DNA of 64,000 nucleotides from Oasisia sp. SBJ-2009 (lineage: Eukaryota > Annelida > Polychaeta > Sabellida > Siboglinidae): the NCBI GenBank assembly GCA_964017155.1, contig OZ024862.1, positions 42,607,807 through 42,671,806 of the forward strand. The letters run 5' to 3'. The notes under the pieces were generated by a model. That model did no database searches and had not been told where the DNA came from. It saw nothing but the letters and a program-made list of their open reading frames with translations. Below are positions 37,167-45,954 of the stretch, one piece after another (the stretch's first letter is position 1; each line of letters begins with the position of its first letter). The translations under genes were made by a program, and so were the position numbers.

Positions 37167-40100
37167 ACCCCCGGTATATATGTGCTAACAGATGATTGGC
37201 TGAAATATATGGGTTCACTGAACGTCTTACGAAAGACTAGTAAATCCAACATGTTTTTTCCAGTAAATTACCAGCATAACAGTTGCAAATTGTTAGTTTT
37301 GGTAAAATTTCTAGATGCATAGACCAAAACAGTTGCCTTTTGCTACCTGTTAAATAGCATATGTCTTAAATATTTCCCTACCAGCACTACTGAACTTGAC
37401 TGTCTTGTGGACAATTGTTTGCACAAATTGTTTGACATCTGTCTTCACATATTCCAGCTGTCTGGGATCACCAGAAACTTGGATGACACATTTCCCATTG
37501 GGTGATTTTGTTAAAGCAACGTGGACTGTGTCAGTACTGAAAAACAACAGTTTCAGTAATTGTACAAAAGGTTATTAATGCATTACTTCTACTAGCCAAC
37601 CAGTGGTCAGATATGATCCTATTATGGTTTAGCTGGCCACGGAGGCCACCACTGGTCAGATGATCCCATGATTGCCTCCAGTGGTCAGGTGATCCTAAAC
37701 TAGTTAATCTAACCCCTGAGACCACTTGTGGTCAGATATATAACAATCTAATTTCTAAGTAGGTAAACATTCAGAAATAACCCAAAACAAATAAGAATTT
37801 AGAAAAAATACAAAGTGTTGCATTTCTTTTGATAGGTCGGACAGGAACCCCTGAACATTTGATGCATGCGCATTAACATATTTCATTTCCAATTCCTGCT
37901 CCAATTCCCTTCGTTCAAAATTTCAATATCAATTCCGACTCCAATTTCAGAACTGGAGCGGAAATAGATTGATAAAGGATCTCCAAATTTTTTCTCTCCA
38001 TATCACTGTTACATCATCTGAAACTACAGCAACCTTTACATTGTTAGTCATGATTATGCCCAATGATTATTGGATGTTGTGTATGTTAGTTCAGATTCTT
38101 TCAGATAGCATCACAGACAAAAATTTGTATTATAAGTACTAAACTGTCAACTGTCAACACTCACCCATCAACACTCACCCATCAACACTCAACCATCAAC
38201 ACTCACCCATCAACACTCAACCATCAACACTCAACCATCAACACTCAACCATCAACACTCACACATCAACACTCAACCATCAACACTCACCCATCAACAC
38301 TCAGCCATCAACACTCACCCATCAACACTCACCCATCAACACTCACCCATCAACCATCAACACTCACCCATCAACACTCACCCATCAACACTCACCCATC
38401 AACACTCACCCATCAACACTCACACATCAACACTCACCCATCAACACTCACCCATCAACACTCACACATCAACACTCACACATCAACACTCACCCATCAA
38501 CTCTCACCCATCAACACTCACCCATCAACACTCACCCATCAACACTCACCCATCAACACTCACACATCAACACTCAACCATCAACACTCACCCATCAACA
38601 CTCAGCCATCAACACTCAGCCATCAACACTCAGCCATCAACACTCAACCATCAACACTCACACATCAACACTCAACCATCAACACTCACACATCAACACT
38701 CACCCATCAACACTCACCCATCAACACTCACCCATCAACACTCACCCATCAACACTCACACATCAACACTCACACATCAACACTCACCCATCAACTCTCA
38801 CCCATCAACACTCAATCATCAACACTCACCCATCAACACTCACCCATCAACACTCACCCATCAACACTCACACATCAACACTCACCCATCAACACTCACC
38901 CATCAACTCTCACCCATCAACACTCAATCATCAACACTCACCCATCAACACTCACCCATCAACACTCACCCATCAACACTCACACATCAACACTCACCCA
39001 TCAACACTCACCCATCAACTCTCACCCATCAACACTCAATCATCAACACTCAATCATCAACACTCACCCTGTCTTCCTGCTTCCAAAATCTTCAACCTCT
39101 TTCTGATGACATGTCGTTAACAGTTGCCACTCTTCCTCTGTCAAATGGATGTCCAGCTTCTCAGCAACTCTACCTGTAGGGGTTGTGGGCTTTTCCTCAG
39201 CTCTAACTACAGGAGGTGTGCCTTTCTCTACAGCTCTCTTTTCAGGTTGATATTGAGTGCCCATTCTTGTAGGTGGAAAGGACCTTCCTGGCTTGCATGT
39301 TGTGCGCAAAGGGATAATTTTAATTACTCTGTCAGAAATGGTGCATGTTTTCTCACTATCAAATGGAATAATTTCATCTAACATGATGATGGCCTCAGTC
39401 TTATGATTCTTGTATTCGGTATTCTCAACTCCAGCACCTGTAATAGCTTCAATTTTCAGCTTCAGTGCATCTTGGGATATGTCTTCTGTCAGATCCTGGC
39501 CAACAGAACAGTTCATTAAAAAGCAGTTCCGTAGTACATTCACAGATGGTACTTTTGACATGATCCAATTGGCAACCCCATTGAGAGTTTCCACACTTAT
39601 TAATTGACCTGTACCAGAAGAATGCAAGCATTAACTTGTGCATCAACTACAGTTCATACACAACTAAAGCAATATATATATATAAGAAATTAGGCAGATG
39701 TATTTTGCAGCATAAATTTATACAACCATAAGTTGCATTTATCAAAACAAATGACGTTTTTGCCATTGGCTGTAATAAATTGACATTTTGTAAGCGTGCT
39801 ATCGTAGTCCAACTTAACATGTATATGCAAACGTCCATTCACTTGTAACGTGAATAAAATGAGTATAAAATGAGTATCTCAATGAGCTAGACCTGTGTAG
39901 TGTAGTGTAGTGATTGTCCTAAATTAATCTACATGAGTCTAGGTGTTATCTCATACATAAGACAATGAACTAGGCAGGTGTAGTTTGAAGATGTTCCTTT
40001 GTGAACCTACCTGAACATAAAGTAACACACATGTGACACGCATTTTTAAAACATAACTGACGATATCTCCTATTTTAGCATACATTGCTCGTCTTGTTTT

Positions 40101-41281
40101 ATTTTTTACATACCCGTCCAAAACAGCTTTTACCCTATACCTATACCTTTTCCCCAACCACAATAAAAGGGTGGAATTCTCCACCCCAAGTATTGTATCA
40201 ACTCAATCACTGAATTAATTCCAAATTAATCTCACTCCACATTTTTTCTAATTAATTTAACCAAATGAGGCGCCATTTGCATTGGCAAGATAAGGAGTCA
40301 GACCACATTTGCATTTCCCATAGGTGACCATTATAAATTATTTATAAAGTTTCCTTCATTTCATACTAATCTTGATGAGATCTGTTATTGACAATTTAAC
40401 AGCATATTTATCCCCCATAGACAGACGTTCAGTAAAAATTTTTGAACTTCTCATACCTCAGGCTCCCATAAACTTTTTTCAAACCTTACACCCCTCCATT
40501 TCTGCTTGTACCACCCACGAATTGCCCCTGATTACATCGCCAAGCAAAATGACAACTGTATTAATACGGAGAAATGTACTGTCATAAATTGACAGCTCTG
40601 ATGCCAACCTGCACAATAACATAATTTCTACTCATTCCACACTACATGTGCTCACAGAAATTCAGACAATCTGCATAATGCTGTTTTTATAGGGTACTCT
40701 TTGTTCGCTCGGGTAATGGCGGATGAACACCTTACTGTGGTTTATATCATAATTATGATGTAGCCTACCAGGACATTTTGCCAGTCAAAATACATGCTGC
40801 TCTGTAGCCCTCTGGTGCATTGTTTGTAAGACACGGCACACACTAAAAGGCGGCACGGATACATATATATATATTTGTGTGTGTAAGAAAATGTATATAT
40901 GTATACCATGTTAAAAAATTAAAACTAGAAGCGACAGTACATATTTTACCTTACCAAAAATGAATGTTACAAAATCACATTACAAAATTATAATGATTTC
41001 ACACTGTTTTGTCCTTGCATATTTTAGGGGCGCCTATATTTTATCCCCTACAAAACAGCTGGCTTCCAATGAATGGCTATACTAATTCCAGGTACAGTTG
41101 TCCTAGTTGCTTAAATTAGTTTTATTTAAAATGTAAATTAATCCACCTGAACAACAAGAGTCTAGATGTCATCTCATACATAAGACAATGAACTAGGCAG
41201 GTGTAGTTTGAAGATGTTCCTTTGTGAACCTACCTGAACATAAAGTTTACAGGTGTGTGAGACAGCGTCTCCTCCCGCCAT
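14991..41281 (-). CDS. Gene A: two-macrodomain PARP14-like ADP-ribosyltransferase, 18 exons
   Basis: Predicted to bind ADP-ribose through its macrodomains and to transfer ADP-ribose from NAD+ through a C-terminal PARP domain. Vertebrate relatives act in innate immune and stress signalling. Exons (joined from high to low coordinate) are 41230-41281, 39068-39608, 37382-37536, 33205-33394, 32717-32768, 30083-30187, 29684-29803, 28360-28536, 27638-27716, 26535-26583, 25696-25747, 24214-24318, 22948-23067, 22230-22406, 21351-21438, 20576-21013, 15668-16342 and 14991-15268. They total 3453 nt (1150 codons plus stop) with phases that match at every junction. The least certain junction is exon 1 to 2, where only a weak donor (GTTCAC) keeps frame. 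No WWE domain was seen. The start ATG has G at -3 and +4. Identification rests on motifs, not a search. Confidence 0.88.
16585..16795. repeat. Detached block of the 54-bp satellite
   Basis: About four degenerate units of the same satellite that fills 18043-20549 (TGAGACTCATGATTCACCCA core) lie beyond the LINE copy. The LINE and LTR-like sequence therefore interrupt a once longer array inside intron 16 of gene A. Confidence 0.85.
16838..17675 (-). pseudogene. 5'-truncated LINE, RT C-terminal half (Jockey/CR1-like)
   Basis: On the minus strand about 245 codons of the element are open. Motifs include WSEKWQMLFNFGKCK, KDLGLTISADMKVSEQC, QILGLIRRN, IVRPHLEYCIQAWRPYRKKD and MLERVQRRATKIIP, ending IDIYLRRAGYT. 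These are the post-palm RT region and C-terminus of Jockey/CR1-type LINEs. The copy lacks the palm and endonuclease. Homology to the sister copy at 24543 stops near 17673. The 3' end carries the repeated TTAAATCTTG tail. It lies in intron 16 of gene A in the same transcriptional sense. Confidence 0.88.
17690..18042 (+). repeat. Possible solo LTR with TATA box and polyadenylation signal
   Basis: The stretch between the LINE and the satellite is GC-rich and unlike its neighbours. It contains TTTATAAGCCGG near 17828 and AATAAA at 17982, about 150 bp apart. It ends CCCTTACA, roughly complementary to a TGTATAAT start, which is the arrangement of an LTR. No target-site duplication was found and no second copy is in the window, so this is tentative. 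Confidence 0.4.
18043..20549. repeat. 54-bp satellite array, about 46 units, in intron 16 of gene A
   Basis: The unit is 54 bp (core GACATTACTGGGTACATGAG then ACTCATGATTCACCC). A 53-bp variant (ATCCTTCATACA) alternates with full units at about 18600-19230, giving a higher-order dimer of about 107 bp. Each unit contains the near-palindrome ATGAGACTCAT. The array stops about 26 bp from the splice donor of exon 16. Because 54 is divisible by three, long ORFs appear on both strands (for example 19217-20572 and 19235-20557). They are artefacts of periodicity, not genes. Confidence 0.96.
20576..21013 (-). CDS. Gene A exon 16: Ser/Pro repeats and KH-like linker
   Basis: The exon has acceptor CTTGTAG and donor GTAATG, 438 nt in phase. 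It encodes about 70 residues of imperfect repeats built on GRQTQLVDSRPSTPTPSKKD. A folded segment with SFHICALSQANVDDAEKEIT and DKFSQQELDDINAL follows, resembling the KH-like repeats that precede the catalytic region in PARP14-type proteins. The repeat part is basic and Ser/Thr/Pro-rich, probably disordered and a candidate for phosphorylation (inference). Confidence 0.82.
21351..25747 (-). CDS. Gene A exons 11-15: macrodomain 2
   Basis: Five exons (25696-25747, 24214-24318, 22948-23067, 22230-22406, 21351-21438; 52, 105, 120, 177 and 88 nt) encode residues about 508-687. Visible macrodomain landmarks are IVFEVQQGDLTRTQ, ADVLVNTLAATDKDLT, VSKAFCETGG, SIAFPTIGCGQLGYDASRVI and VIVVAYNRDQIHQHF. 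The usual GGGV phosphate-binding loop is not present at its normal place; KCGQVSKAF stands there instead. This suggests altered or absent hydrolase activity while leaving ADP-ribose binding possible. All introns are GT-AG. The exon sizes match those of macrodomain 1, except that the last exon is nine nucleotides longer. Confidence 0.92.
21980..22085 (-). pseudogene. Possible LINE 3' tail in intron 14
   Basis: Read on the minus strand, a short reading with RIRWKKPTGRKAKLVESR ends in stops followed by ATGATGATGATG. This looks like the 3' end of an RTE-like LINE. It is too short for a firm call. Confidence 0.3.
23505..24215. repeat. Intron 12 tandem duplication with a 31-bp minisatellite in one copy
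   Basis: A segment holding GATGTCTGTATAAAGTTATA, GTTCACACTCGC and TCTCTGAACTGTGTACC occurs at about 23505-23970 and again at about 24003-24210. In the first copy the unit GCAGTAGGATGATCTAGTGA plus GGTTGTAATGT (31 bp) is repeated about nine times almost perfectly (23592-23876). In the second copy it is present once. Confidence 0.9.
24543..25597 (+). pseudogene. 5'-truncated LINE with RT palm remnant, antisense in intron 11
   Basis: This is the same family as 16838-17675 but longer at the 5' side. It reads RVVVDGEVSNWKSVLTGVPQ, then GSVLGPILFLV and KVLKFADDSKVF, the FADD catalytic box. The thumb and C-terminus follow in 25146-25499, ending IDIYLRRAGYI. A stop near 24912 and frame breaks near 25040 inactivate it. 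The 3' end has the GTTAAATCTTG repeat tail near 25597. It lies between exons 11 and 12 of gene A, opposite to the gene. Confidence 0.9.
26535..26583 (-). CDS. Gene A exon 10: 49-nt acidic linker exon
   Basis: The acceptor TTTTCAG and donor GTAACT flank 49 nt encoding MEEDDGSDSWEDGDE, an acidic linker between the two macrodomains. It is required for frame. Exon 9 ends in phase 1 and exon 11 begins in phase 2, and only this exon reconciles them, which is good evidence that it is real. Confidence 0.85.
26650..27640. repeat. 490-bp tandem duplication reaching into exon 9
   Basis: About 26655-27141 and 27142-27640 are direct copies, sharing ACATCAATGGGAATGTT, CTTCCACTAAGTGGTGG and the (TG)n run. 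The duplicate copy includes the last bases of exon 9 and its donor (AAGTTCACCTG at about 27125). A broken exon 9 end with its splice donor therefore sits inside intron 9. Confidence 0.85.
27638..32768 (-). CDS. Gene A exons 5-9: macrodomain 1
   Basis: Exons 32717-32768, 30083-30187, 29684-29803, 28360-28536 and 27638-27716 (52, 105, 120, 177 and 79 nt) encode residues about 314-490. Landmarks are KVILEVIQGDLTTLK, ADVLVNTPSGKGDHLAKWG, VVSKAFYNAGGEDLQQ, SIAFPTIGCGNLHYDPSDVV and VIICAYDGQIHQEF. The canonical GGGV loop is replaced by KWGVVSKAF, so catalysis on ADP-ribose is doubtful. Exon 5 ends AAG/GCAAGT, a GC rather than GT donor; the next acceptor (TTACAG) is in phase. Minisatellites lie in introns 7 and 8. 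Confidence 0.93.
27872..28085. repeat. Degenerate GACAGACGGATGG minisatellite in intron 8
   Basis: Short units built on GGACAGACGGATGGATGG and GGCTGATGGACAGA alternate irregularly. Long proline/serine reading frames on the minus strand are a by-product of the repeat. Confidence 0.9.
28557..28895. repeat. 12-13-bp minisatellite upstream of the exon 8 acceptor
   Basis: The unit is GCTGTCAGATGG with T/G variants, about 27 copies, starting about 20 bp from the exon 8 acceptor (28537). On the gene strand each unit reads about CATCTGACAGC and so holds CTGAC, a good branch-point match. Confidence 0.88.
29226..29382. repeat. (TA)n microsatellites in intron 7
   Basis: Alternating TA/AT runs at about 29233-29260 and 29294-29382, interrupted by a short unique piece. 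Confidence 0.95.
30520..31205. repeat. Left member of a 690-bp inverted repeat pair carrying a LINE 3' end
   Basis: The block reads forward here and in reverse complement at about 34782-35500. It includes CTGCACTGTAATGTCCAGG, TGCGTACCCTAAAGAGGG and the Jockey/CR1-like LINE 3' end (LWNSLPQHV codons, then the AGGCGGGCAAACAGG complement). It lies in intron 5 of gene A. Confidence 0.9.
31206..32700. other. AT-rich part of intron 5, nothing recognised
   Basis: Very AT-rich from about 31760 to 32330 with many short ATAATA/AATAAT stretches. No ORF, exon with paired splice sites or mobile element was identified. Confidence 0.5.
33205..41281 (-). CDS. Gene A exons 1-4: N-terminal RRM/KH-like region
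   Basis: Exon 1 (41230-41281) encodes MAGGDAVSHTCKLYVQV. Exon 2 (39068-39608) encodes an RRM-like unit (ISVETLNGVANWIMSKVPSV, DLTEDISQDALKLKIEAITG, EAIIMLDEIIPFD). A short KVRAEEKP-type linker and LTEEEWQLLTTCHQKEVEDF follow. Exons 3 (37382-37536) and 4 (33205-33394) encode KH-like segments (VHVALTKSPNGK, CVIQVSGDPRQLEYVKTD, VMGIERKCKCHISITGEKD) and an acidic stretch (REDVDEEDEEANE). This matches the RRM plus KH-repeat N-terminus of PARP14-type proteins. Compared with gene B, exon 2 lacks 254 codons in frame. Confidence 0.82.
34046..34083. repeat. Near-perfect hairpin in intron 3
   Basis: GGGGCATATCCGCACAC at 34047-34063 is followed after one base by its inverse (34065-34081) with one mismatch. 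A further GTGCGGACATGCCCC lies at 34025. No function is evident. Confidence 0.6.
34782..35500. repeat. Right member of the inverted repeat pair (LINE 3' end), intron 3
   Basis: Reverse complement of 30520-31205, including the LINE tail. The pair brackets exons 4 and 5 of gene A, about 3.6 kb apart. Confidence 0.9.
35865..36666. mobile_element. Non-autonomous hAT-like element, 802 bp
   Basis: The ends are TAAGGATGGGATGAAT and the inverse ATTCGTCCCATCCTTA. The flanking octamers GTGTGTGT (35857) and GTGTGCGT (36667) match at seven of eight positions, fitting an 8-bp hAT-type target duplication in a GT-rich microsatellite. Subterminal ATTCGATTCG repeats lie at both ends. Inside are a 24-bp minisatellite (35925-36064) and a stretch related to the foldback end. 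There is no transposase. Confidence 0.7.
35925..36064. repeat. 24-bp minisatellite inside the hAT-like element
   Basis: About six copies of GGCTGCTATGTCATCGCCAT plus CGGT. A (GCGT)n microsatellite lies just outside the element at about 35796-35840. Confidence 0.9.
36945..37166. repeat. (TA)n tract in intron 3
   Basis: More than 200 bp of TA dinucleotides with ATATATATTATATATA interruptions. It is self-complementary and has no counterpart in intron 3 of gene B. Confidence 0.95.
38153..39069. repeat. 14-bp minisatellite starting at the exon 2 donor of gene A
   Basis: About 65 units of ATCAACACTCACCC (gene strand GGGTGAGTGTTGAT), with GGTTGAG and GTGTGAG variants. The first unit includes the last two exon bases (GG) and the GTGAGT donor of exon 2. 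The homologous array in gene B is at 59293-59752. Confidence 0.95.
39640..41229. other. Intron 1 of gene A with a partial copy of its own 5' region
   Basis: About 39950-40025 repeats the exon 1 3' end, donor and following intron (41170-41250; CTAGGCAGGTGTAGTTTGAA and CTACCTGAACATAAAG). About 40040-40280 repeats upstream sequence at 44270-44530 (AGGGTGGAATTCTCCACCCC). The copy has no ATG context, so it is a broken duplicate rather than an alternative first exon. Confidence 0.7.
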
Positions 41282-43860
41282 GTCCACGCTGTCAGTGTCT
41301 CTCTCTCTCAGGGTCACACAAACTCACAGCAGTGATGTCTTCTTGAACCTCTGTCATCAGAAAAAACATAAGCATCCTATTATAATTAAATAGCCTGTTA
41401 TCTTTTCTGCATATTAATATTTAATCATTATTTATACCAGTGTATCTTATCAACTTGTGAAGATTATTCACTGCTTTGTAAACCAACTATGTACAGTTCA
41501 CATTAAAACAAGGAGTTAATTCAGATACATTTATAAGAAATCACTGATAAGTGAATGAATATTTAGTTTATACATCATATGACGTGTGGTGGCAGGGCTG
41601 TCTCAGGGGGATAAGTGCCAGGCCGGGGGAAGACACGAGACACGGAGACAGAGAGAGAGGTCAGGCATACACAGGGTGCAGGGTGTGCAGCTGGAGGGTT
41701 TCCCTCTAGCTTGGGCTGGGAGTTGAGGCTGAGTGCCTCTGTGTCATAGCTGGGCTGGATTGGCATGGTCATAGTGTAGAGTTGAGTTTGTAAAGTGGAT
41801 AGAAAGAATAAAGAATGAGATTAAGCAGCATATGTGTTGGCATGGAGGTTCCTAACCCAGTTATTAGGGCACAGAGCACTGTTATCTTTTCTGCATACTT
41901 ACATTTATGTCAATGTATCTTGTCAACATAGGCTTGTGTAAGTATTTTTCACTCAAATTAACCATACTTCTGCATGACTTACACATAGAAGTATTAAATG
42001 TTGTGGAATAATATTTATGTCTTAAAAAGTCATTATGTTGTCTTTTTATATGCCAAATGTAGTTCTTGTTACTCAAATATATCGCGTTCAGTAGCATTTC
42101 AAAAATACCCACTACCGGGGTACTCAACAAAGAAATGCCTGTGGCGACACACTGCCTGTGCTAAGATGTTATGTTGTTACGCTAGCGAGAGTGCCTCATC
42201 GCGCGTACCATCAAGGTGAAAATATAAGCGTAAAATAGGCTTTGTTCTCAAATGTTGTGATGTGTCAAGTGTTGACCAATTCAATCAAAATAAAGTGTAT
42301 TTTGCAGATAAATGATTACTCTACCCATTGGTGATACACACTATGCTGAACTAATAAGAAATTGTCCACTAAAACGCAAGTAAATAAGACCACTTATGTC
42401 ACGATTGTATTTCATGAATAACGTCGCCGTTCCTTAATTTTATGAATATGGCATTTTATTTGTGGGCACACATGCCTTTGAAAGTTGATGTTACTTTTTC
42501 CACGAGTCGCAAAGCTTCGCCTTCAGCAGATCGCTGCACATGTGATTAGGCAAGTCACTAATGTTGTATTCCATGGGTATGTCAGCTATTTCTAAATATC
42601 ACCGCACATAATGGCTAGCAATTGTCGCACGTGTAACATATTGCATTTTATTGATCATTTCTACATTTTCAAGATGAAATATCTCTGGAAGTATCATTCA
42701 TATCTCTGTAAAAATTGTGTACTTGTAGTACATGTTGTTGTCGTTGGACACAGGTAATATTACGTTATTTTAGCTATTAGTTAAGAAGTTTTGTTAAGTC
42801 AAAATGGGATTTTATAATACATTACTTGCCCATGCCTAGTCAACATATGAAGATGTTTCATTGCTTTGTAAACGAACCGTACATTCACATTAAAACAATG
42901 AGGTAATTCAGATTCATGTATAAGAAACAATGATAAGTGAATGTATATTTAGTTTATCACCTGAATTGTTCTAGTGTTTCTATTGTCACTGTTGAAAGTA
43001 TTGCTGGTTTTGAACAATCACAATAATGATATCCCCCTAATCCCATTCTCCCACATTCTTTTGAATCTCCTGGACATCTAGCACATGTACACACGTGTAA
43101 TGGAAAGTGAATCCTCCAAATTTTTACTACAAATTTCCAACTGCACACTCCACTAACTTTGAGCACTGAGTTGATTTGAATAACTGACTTCAGATTCAAT
43201 GTGATACAACAATAACTGGTCTTAGAAATAGCCAAAATCTTGTAAGCACAATCACTCCAAAGAGGTACAAACAGTAAAGCAACTCCCTATAGGCACCCTC
43301 TCAGCAAGATTCAGCTTAGTATATAAGATGGAACAAAAATATTATATCCCATTCCCATTAGACCAATATCAAATGGGGAATCTGTAACAGGGAATCAGCA
43401 AGATCACTACGGGGCACTGGTACGCAACTGGGGCCAGTGACGCAATCGACTCTTCACACACATGCACTGTTTATTTTGTTTCTTTCAGTTCATCTCATAA
43501 TTCTATGAGACTCTAACTGTTATTAATATAAGGCATATATACAATGTGTGGATATATTGAATGAACGCAGTGTAATGCCTAATGGGGTAACAAGATGCTG
43601 GCAATTGACAGCACGAGGCCCGAGTTGTTGCATAATAGTGCCATCTGATTGATTAGTCCTGTAGGTTTTCCACTGCCAGAACAAATTGATGTGCTTCATG
43701 TGAAATTAATACGTTATGCAATGTTGAATAGTACGTAGTATAATATAACTCGTGATCTATAGAGAGATTACAAATTAGACATTTAAATGTATTGATTATT
43801 GAACATTTCTCAGAATAGTTATTTTTCCAATCAAAGGTTTCCATTTTGTATATCCAAATT
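41282..43860. promoter_or_regulatory. Upstream region of gene A, conserved with gene B
   Basis: About 41282-42830 is conserved with 55900-57444 in mirror orientation, so it probably contains the promoter and 5' UTR of both genes. A short ORF starting MTMPIQPSYDTEA occurs in both, but the frames diverge through indels, so it is not a conserved protein. About 42840-42960 duplicates 41450-41580. No TATA box could be singled out. Confidence 0.5.
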
Positions 43861-43871
43861 CAATATGTTAA

Positions 43872-44050
43872 ATTTCTTTTTACCCGTAGAAGCTTTCGTC
43901 TGAACGTTTCACGTTGACTTCTTCAGTAGGAATGACGAACATTAGAGGGAAATTTCAAACTGCTCAACGTGTACTATGACACCATTCACCGTTAGTTCTG
44001 AAGAAGTCAATGTGAAACATTCAGACAAGCCTCTACAGGTAAAAAGAAAT
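43872..44050. mobile_element. MITE with TTAA target duplication, 179 bp
   Basis: The ends ATTTCTTTTTACC and GGTAAAAAGAAAT are perfect inverse copies, and the symmetry continues inward (GTCTGAACGTTTCACGTTGA and its inverse). TTAA flanks both ends (43868-43871, 44051-44054), as for piggyBac- or Kolobok-type elements. Confidence 0.75.
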
Positions 44051-45904
44051 TTAAGATCTTGAATTTGGATATGAAAAATAATTTTTTAATTGTCAAATGC
44101 ATTGTTTGGAAACAGCTTTCCAGGACTTAATTTATGCAGGATAACTTTTTTGCCAGTCACAATTTTGTTTGTAGACATGTGCACATTAACTCATGTGCAT
44201 GTATATAATTGTATATTATAAGCAAGTCGAGATGTGTGGTTATGATATTAAATAAAATACAAACACACATCATTTTTAAAACATAACTGATGATATCTAT
44301 GATTCTGGAATACTTTTTTTCTATCTGTCCAAAACAGCTTTTACCATGCAAGTGATGGTTGGATGGGACTCCTTGACACGTGAAAAAGCGATCCCTTTTT
44401 CTTTTTCCCAACCACAATAAAAGGGTGGAATTCTCCACCCCAAGTATTGTACCAACTCAATCACTGAATTAATTCCAAATTAATCTCACTCAAATTGTTT
44501 ACTAATTAATTAAACCAAATGAGGCGCCATTCGCATTGGCAAGATATGATGTACCCCTAGGACATTTTGCCAGTCAGAATACATGATATATATAAGGGCA
44601 CAGAGCACTGTTTGTTTTCTCAATGCCAGCCAAGTTAACGTTTTGTCAGATTATATAAGGAAATTGAGAAAAATCTTTAATTTATACACAGTCACTGCAG
44701 TCATGTCACAGATATGCTGATCAAATTTCATCAAAATCACATATCTCAGGCTCTTTTGAAATGCATGCATGTGCACTGCCCATCAACATTGACCAAATTT
44801 AGCATATTTTTCTGCATCTGCAGGGTCATGTAAGAAAAATTACAACTACACTCTGCCTAACATGCATTACACTGCAGATACATCATAGCACTGAATCTAC
44901 TACTAATATACCTTCCTACTGTACTCATTTCACATAAAAATAACTTGTCAAGATCTCAAATGACACCATTATTAAGGTACTACATTCGTATAGGTCACAC
45001 CAGGAAGTCTAACTGTGCTATGACCCCATAAACAATACTGCTATGTAGCCCTCTGGTGCATAACATTCTTTGTAAGGCACACTAGTGCTGCCACCTTTCG
45101 AATAGGTTTGAATATGCTGTTAACCCTTTGGCGATATTGTTATTGAGGAAGTGTTATACTTCAATAATCCGCCCTTATATAATTAATTTCAGTTTGACAC
45201 CTAATTTTCTGACTGGACGCCCACACAAACTATATCACGCAAATGTGTTTGTGAGTTATCTAAACAACAGAATATCAACGGTAACGTTATTTCTTGTAAT
45301 TTTTAATATCACGATTATCGTGATAATGCCGTACTAGTCACAGGTCTCTGCCTAGCTCCACTGCCACAGCCACAGGTACATGCCTAACATGGTCTGGGCC
45401 CGGGGCTGGCTAGAGTACATAAACTTGTAGGACAAAATGAAATGATACTTTAAATTAACTTGATGCAAAACTGGCACACATATTTTACCGTATATTATGA
45501 TAATCTGTAACTAAACACGTCAATGTTTCTTGGACCTGCCCAACCCTTAGCCTTAGGCTTAGCCTGGTCTGGTTTCGAACAATCTCACTAACTGTCAGTG
45601 TCACGCCCAAGCCACGGCCCCGTCAGTTTTGACACTGTCACCGCGTCAACAATTGTCAACAGTCGAGTCTGTGAATTACTTACGATAGTATGCATTATTA
45701 TGTTATTATTACTACGACTAAACCATCACAACATCGTGAACTTGGATTACTTACTTCGTACGACGCAATACGTCTTCCATTCTTTCGGAATCCTGACGTT
45801 TCCGCAAGTTTCCGAAGTCGTCTGCTCTCCTTTCGTGAAAACAGTATCGCCACCTATCGGATTCGGGAATTCTGATAGTCCGCAGCGGCGCCTATCGCGT
45901 CGAT
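44051..45904. other. Outer part of the left arm, no gene recognised
   Basis: Matches 54470-55860 in reverse complement over most of its length. Small ORFs such as 45598-45954 also occur on the other arm with frameshifts and show no domain. Confidence 0.55.
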
Positions 45905-45954
45905 TTAACAAGATTGCCACCTTGAGATTTAACTCCAGATGGCAGGTGGACTAG
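45905..45954 (-). repeat. LINE 3' tail at the inner edge of the left arm
   Basis: Fifty bases match the 3' end of the 16838/24543 LINE family (TTTAACAAGATTGCCACC, GGCAGGTGGACTAGGAA). The match ends abruptly at 45954, which marks the end of homology between the arms. Confidence 0.8.

Larger units (their letters stand above)
32690..45954. repeat. Left arm of a large inverted duplication
   Basis: Exons 1-5 of gene A, their introns and about 4.6 kb of upstream sequence correspond in reverse orientation to 54420 through the right window edge. Shared anchors include the exon 1 ATG block, the AGCTGGGCTGGATTGGCATG block near 41750 (inverse near 56970), AGGTAATATTACGTTATTTT near 42760, the CTTCCTGGTGTGACC complement near 45000, and a LINE tail at 45905-45954. 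Arm-specific insertions and deletions are numerous. Confidence 0.88.

Noticed and set aside
36942..37322. Tyr/Ile-repeat ORF
   Set aside because: Translation of a (TA)n tract.
41230..41236. Stronger-looking donor CAG/GTAGGT for exon 1
   Set aside because: Using it puts exon 2 into a frame with an immediate stop in both genes. The weaker GTTCAC four bases on keeps frame in both, though an undetected small exon in intron 1 remains possible.
45598..45954. ORF of 118 codons present in both arms
   Set aside because: In the right arm the frame is broken by indels and no domain is recognisable; similarity reflects the arm duplication only.
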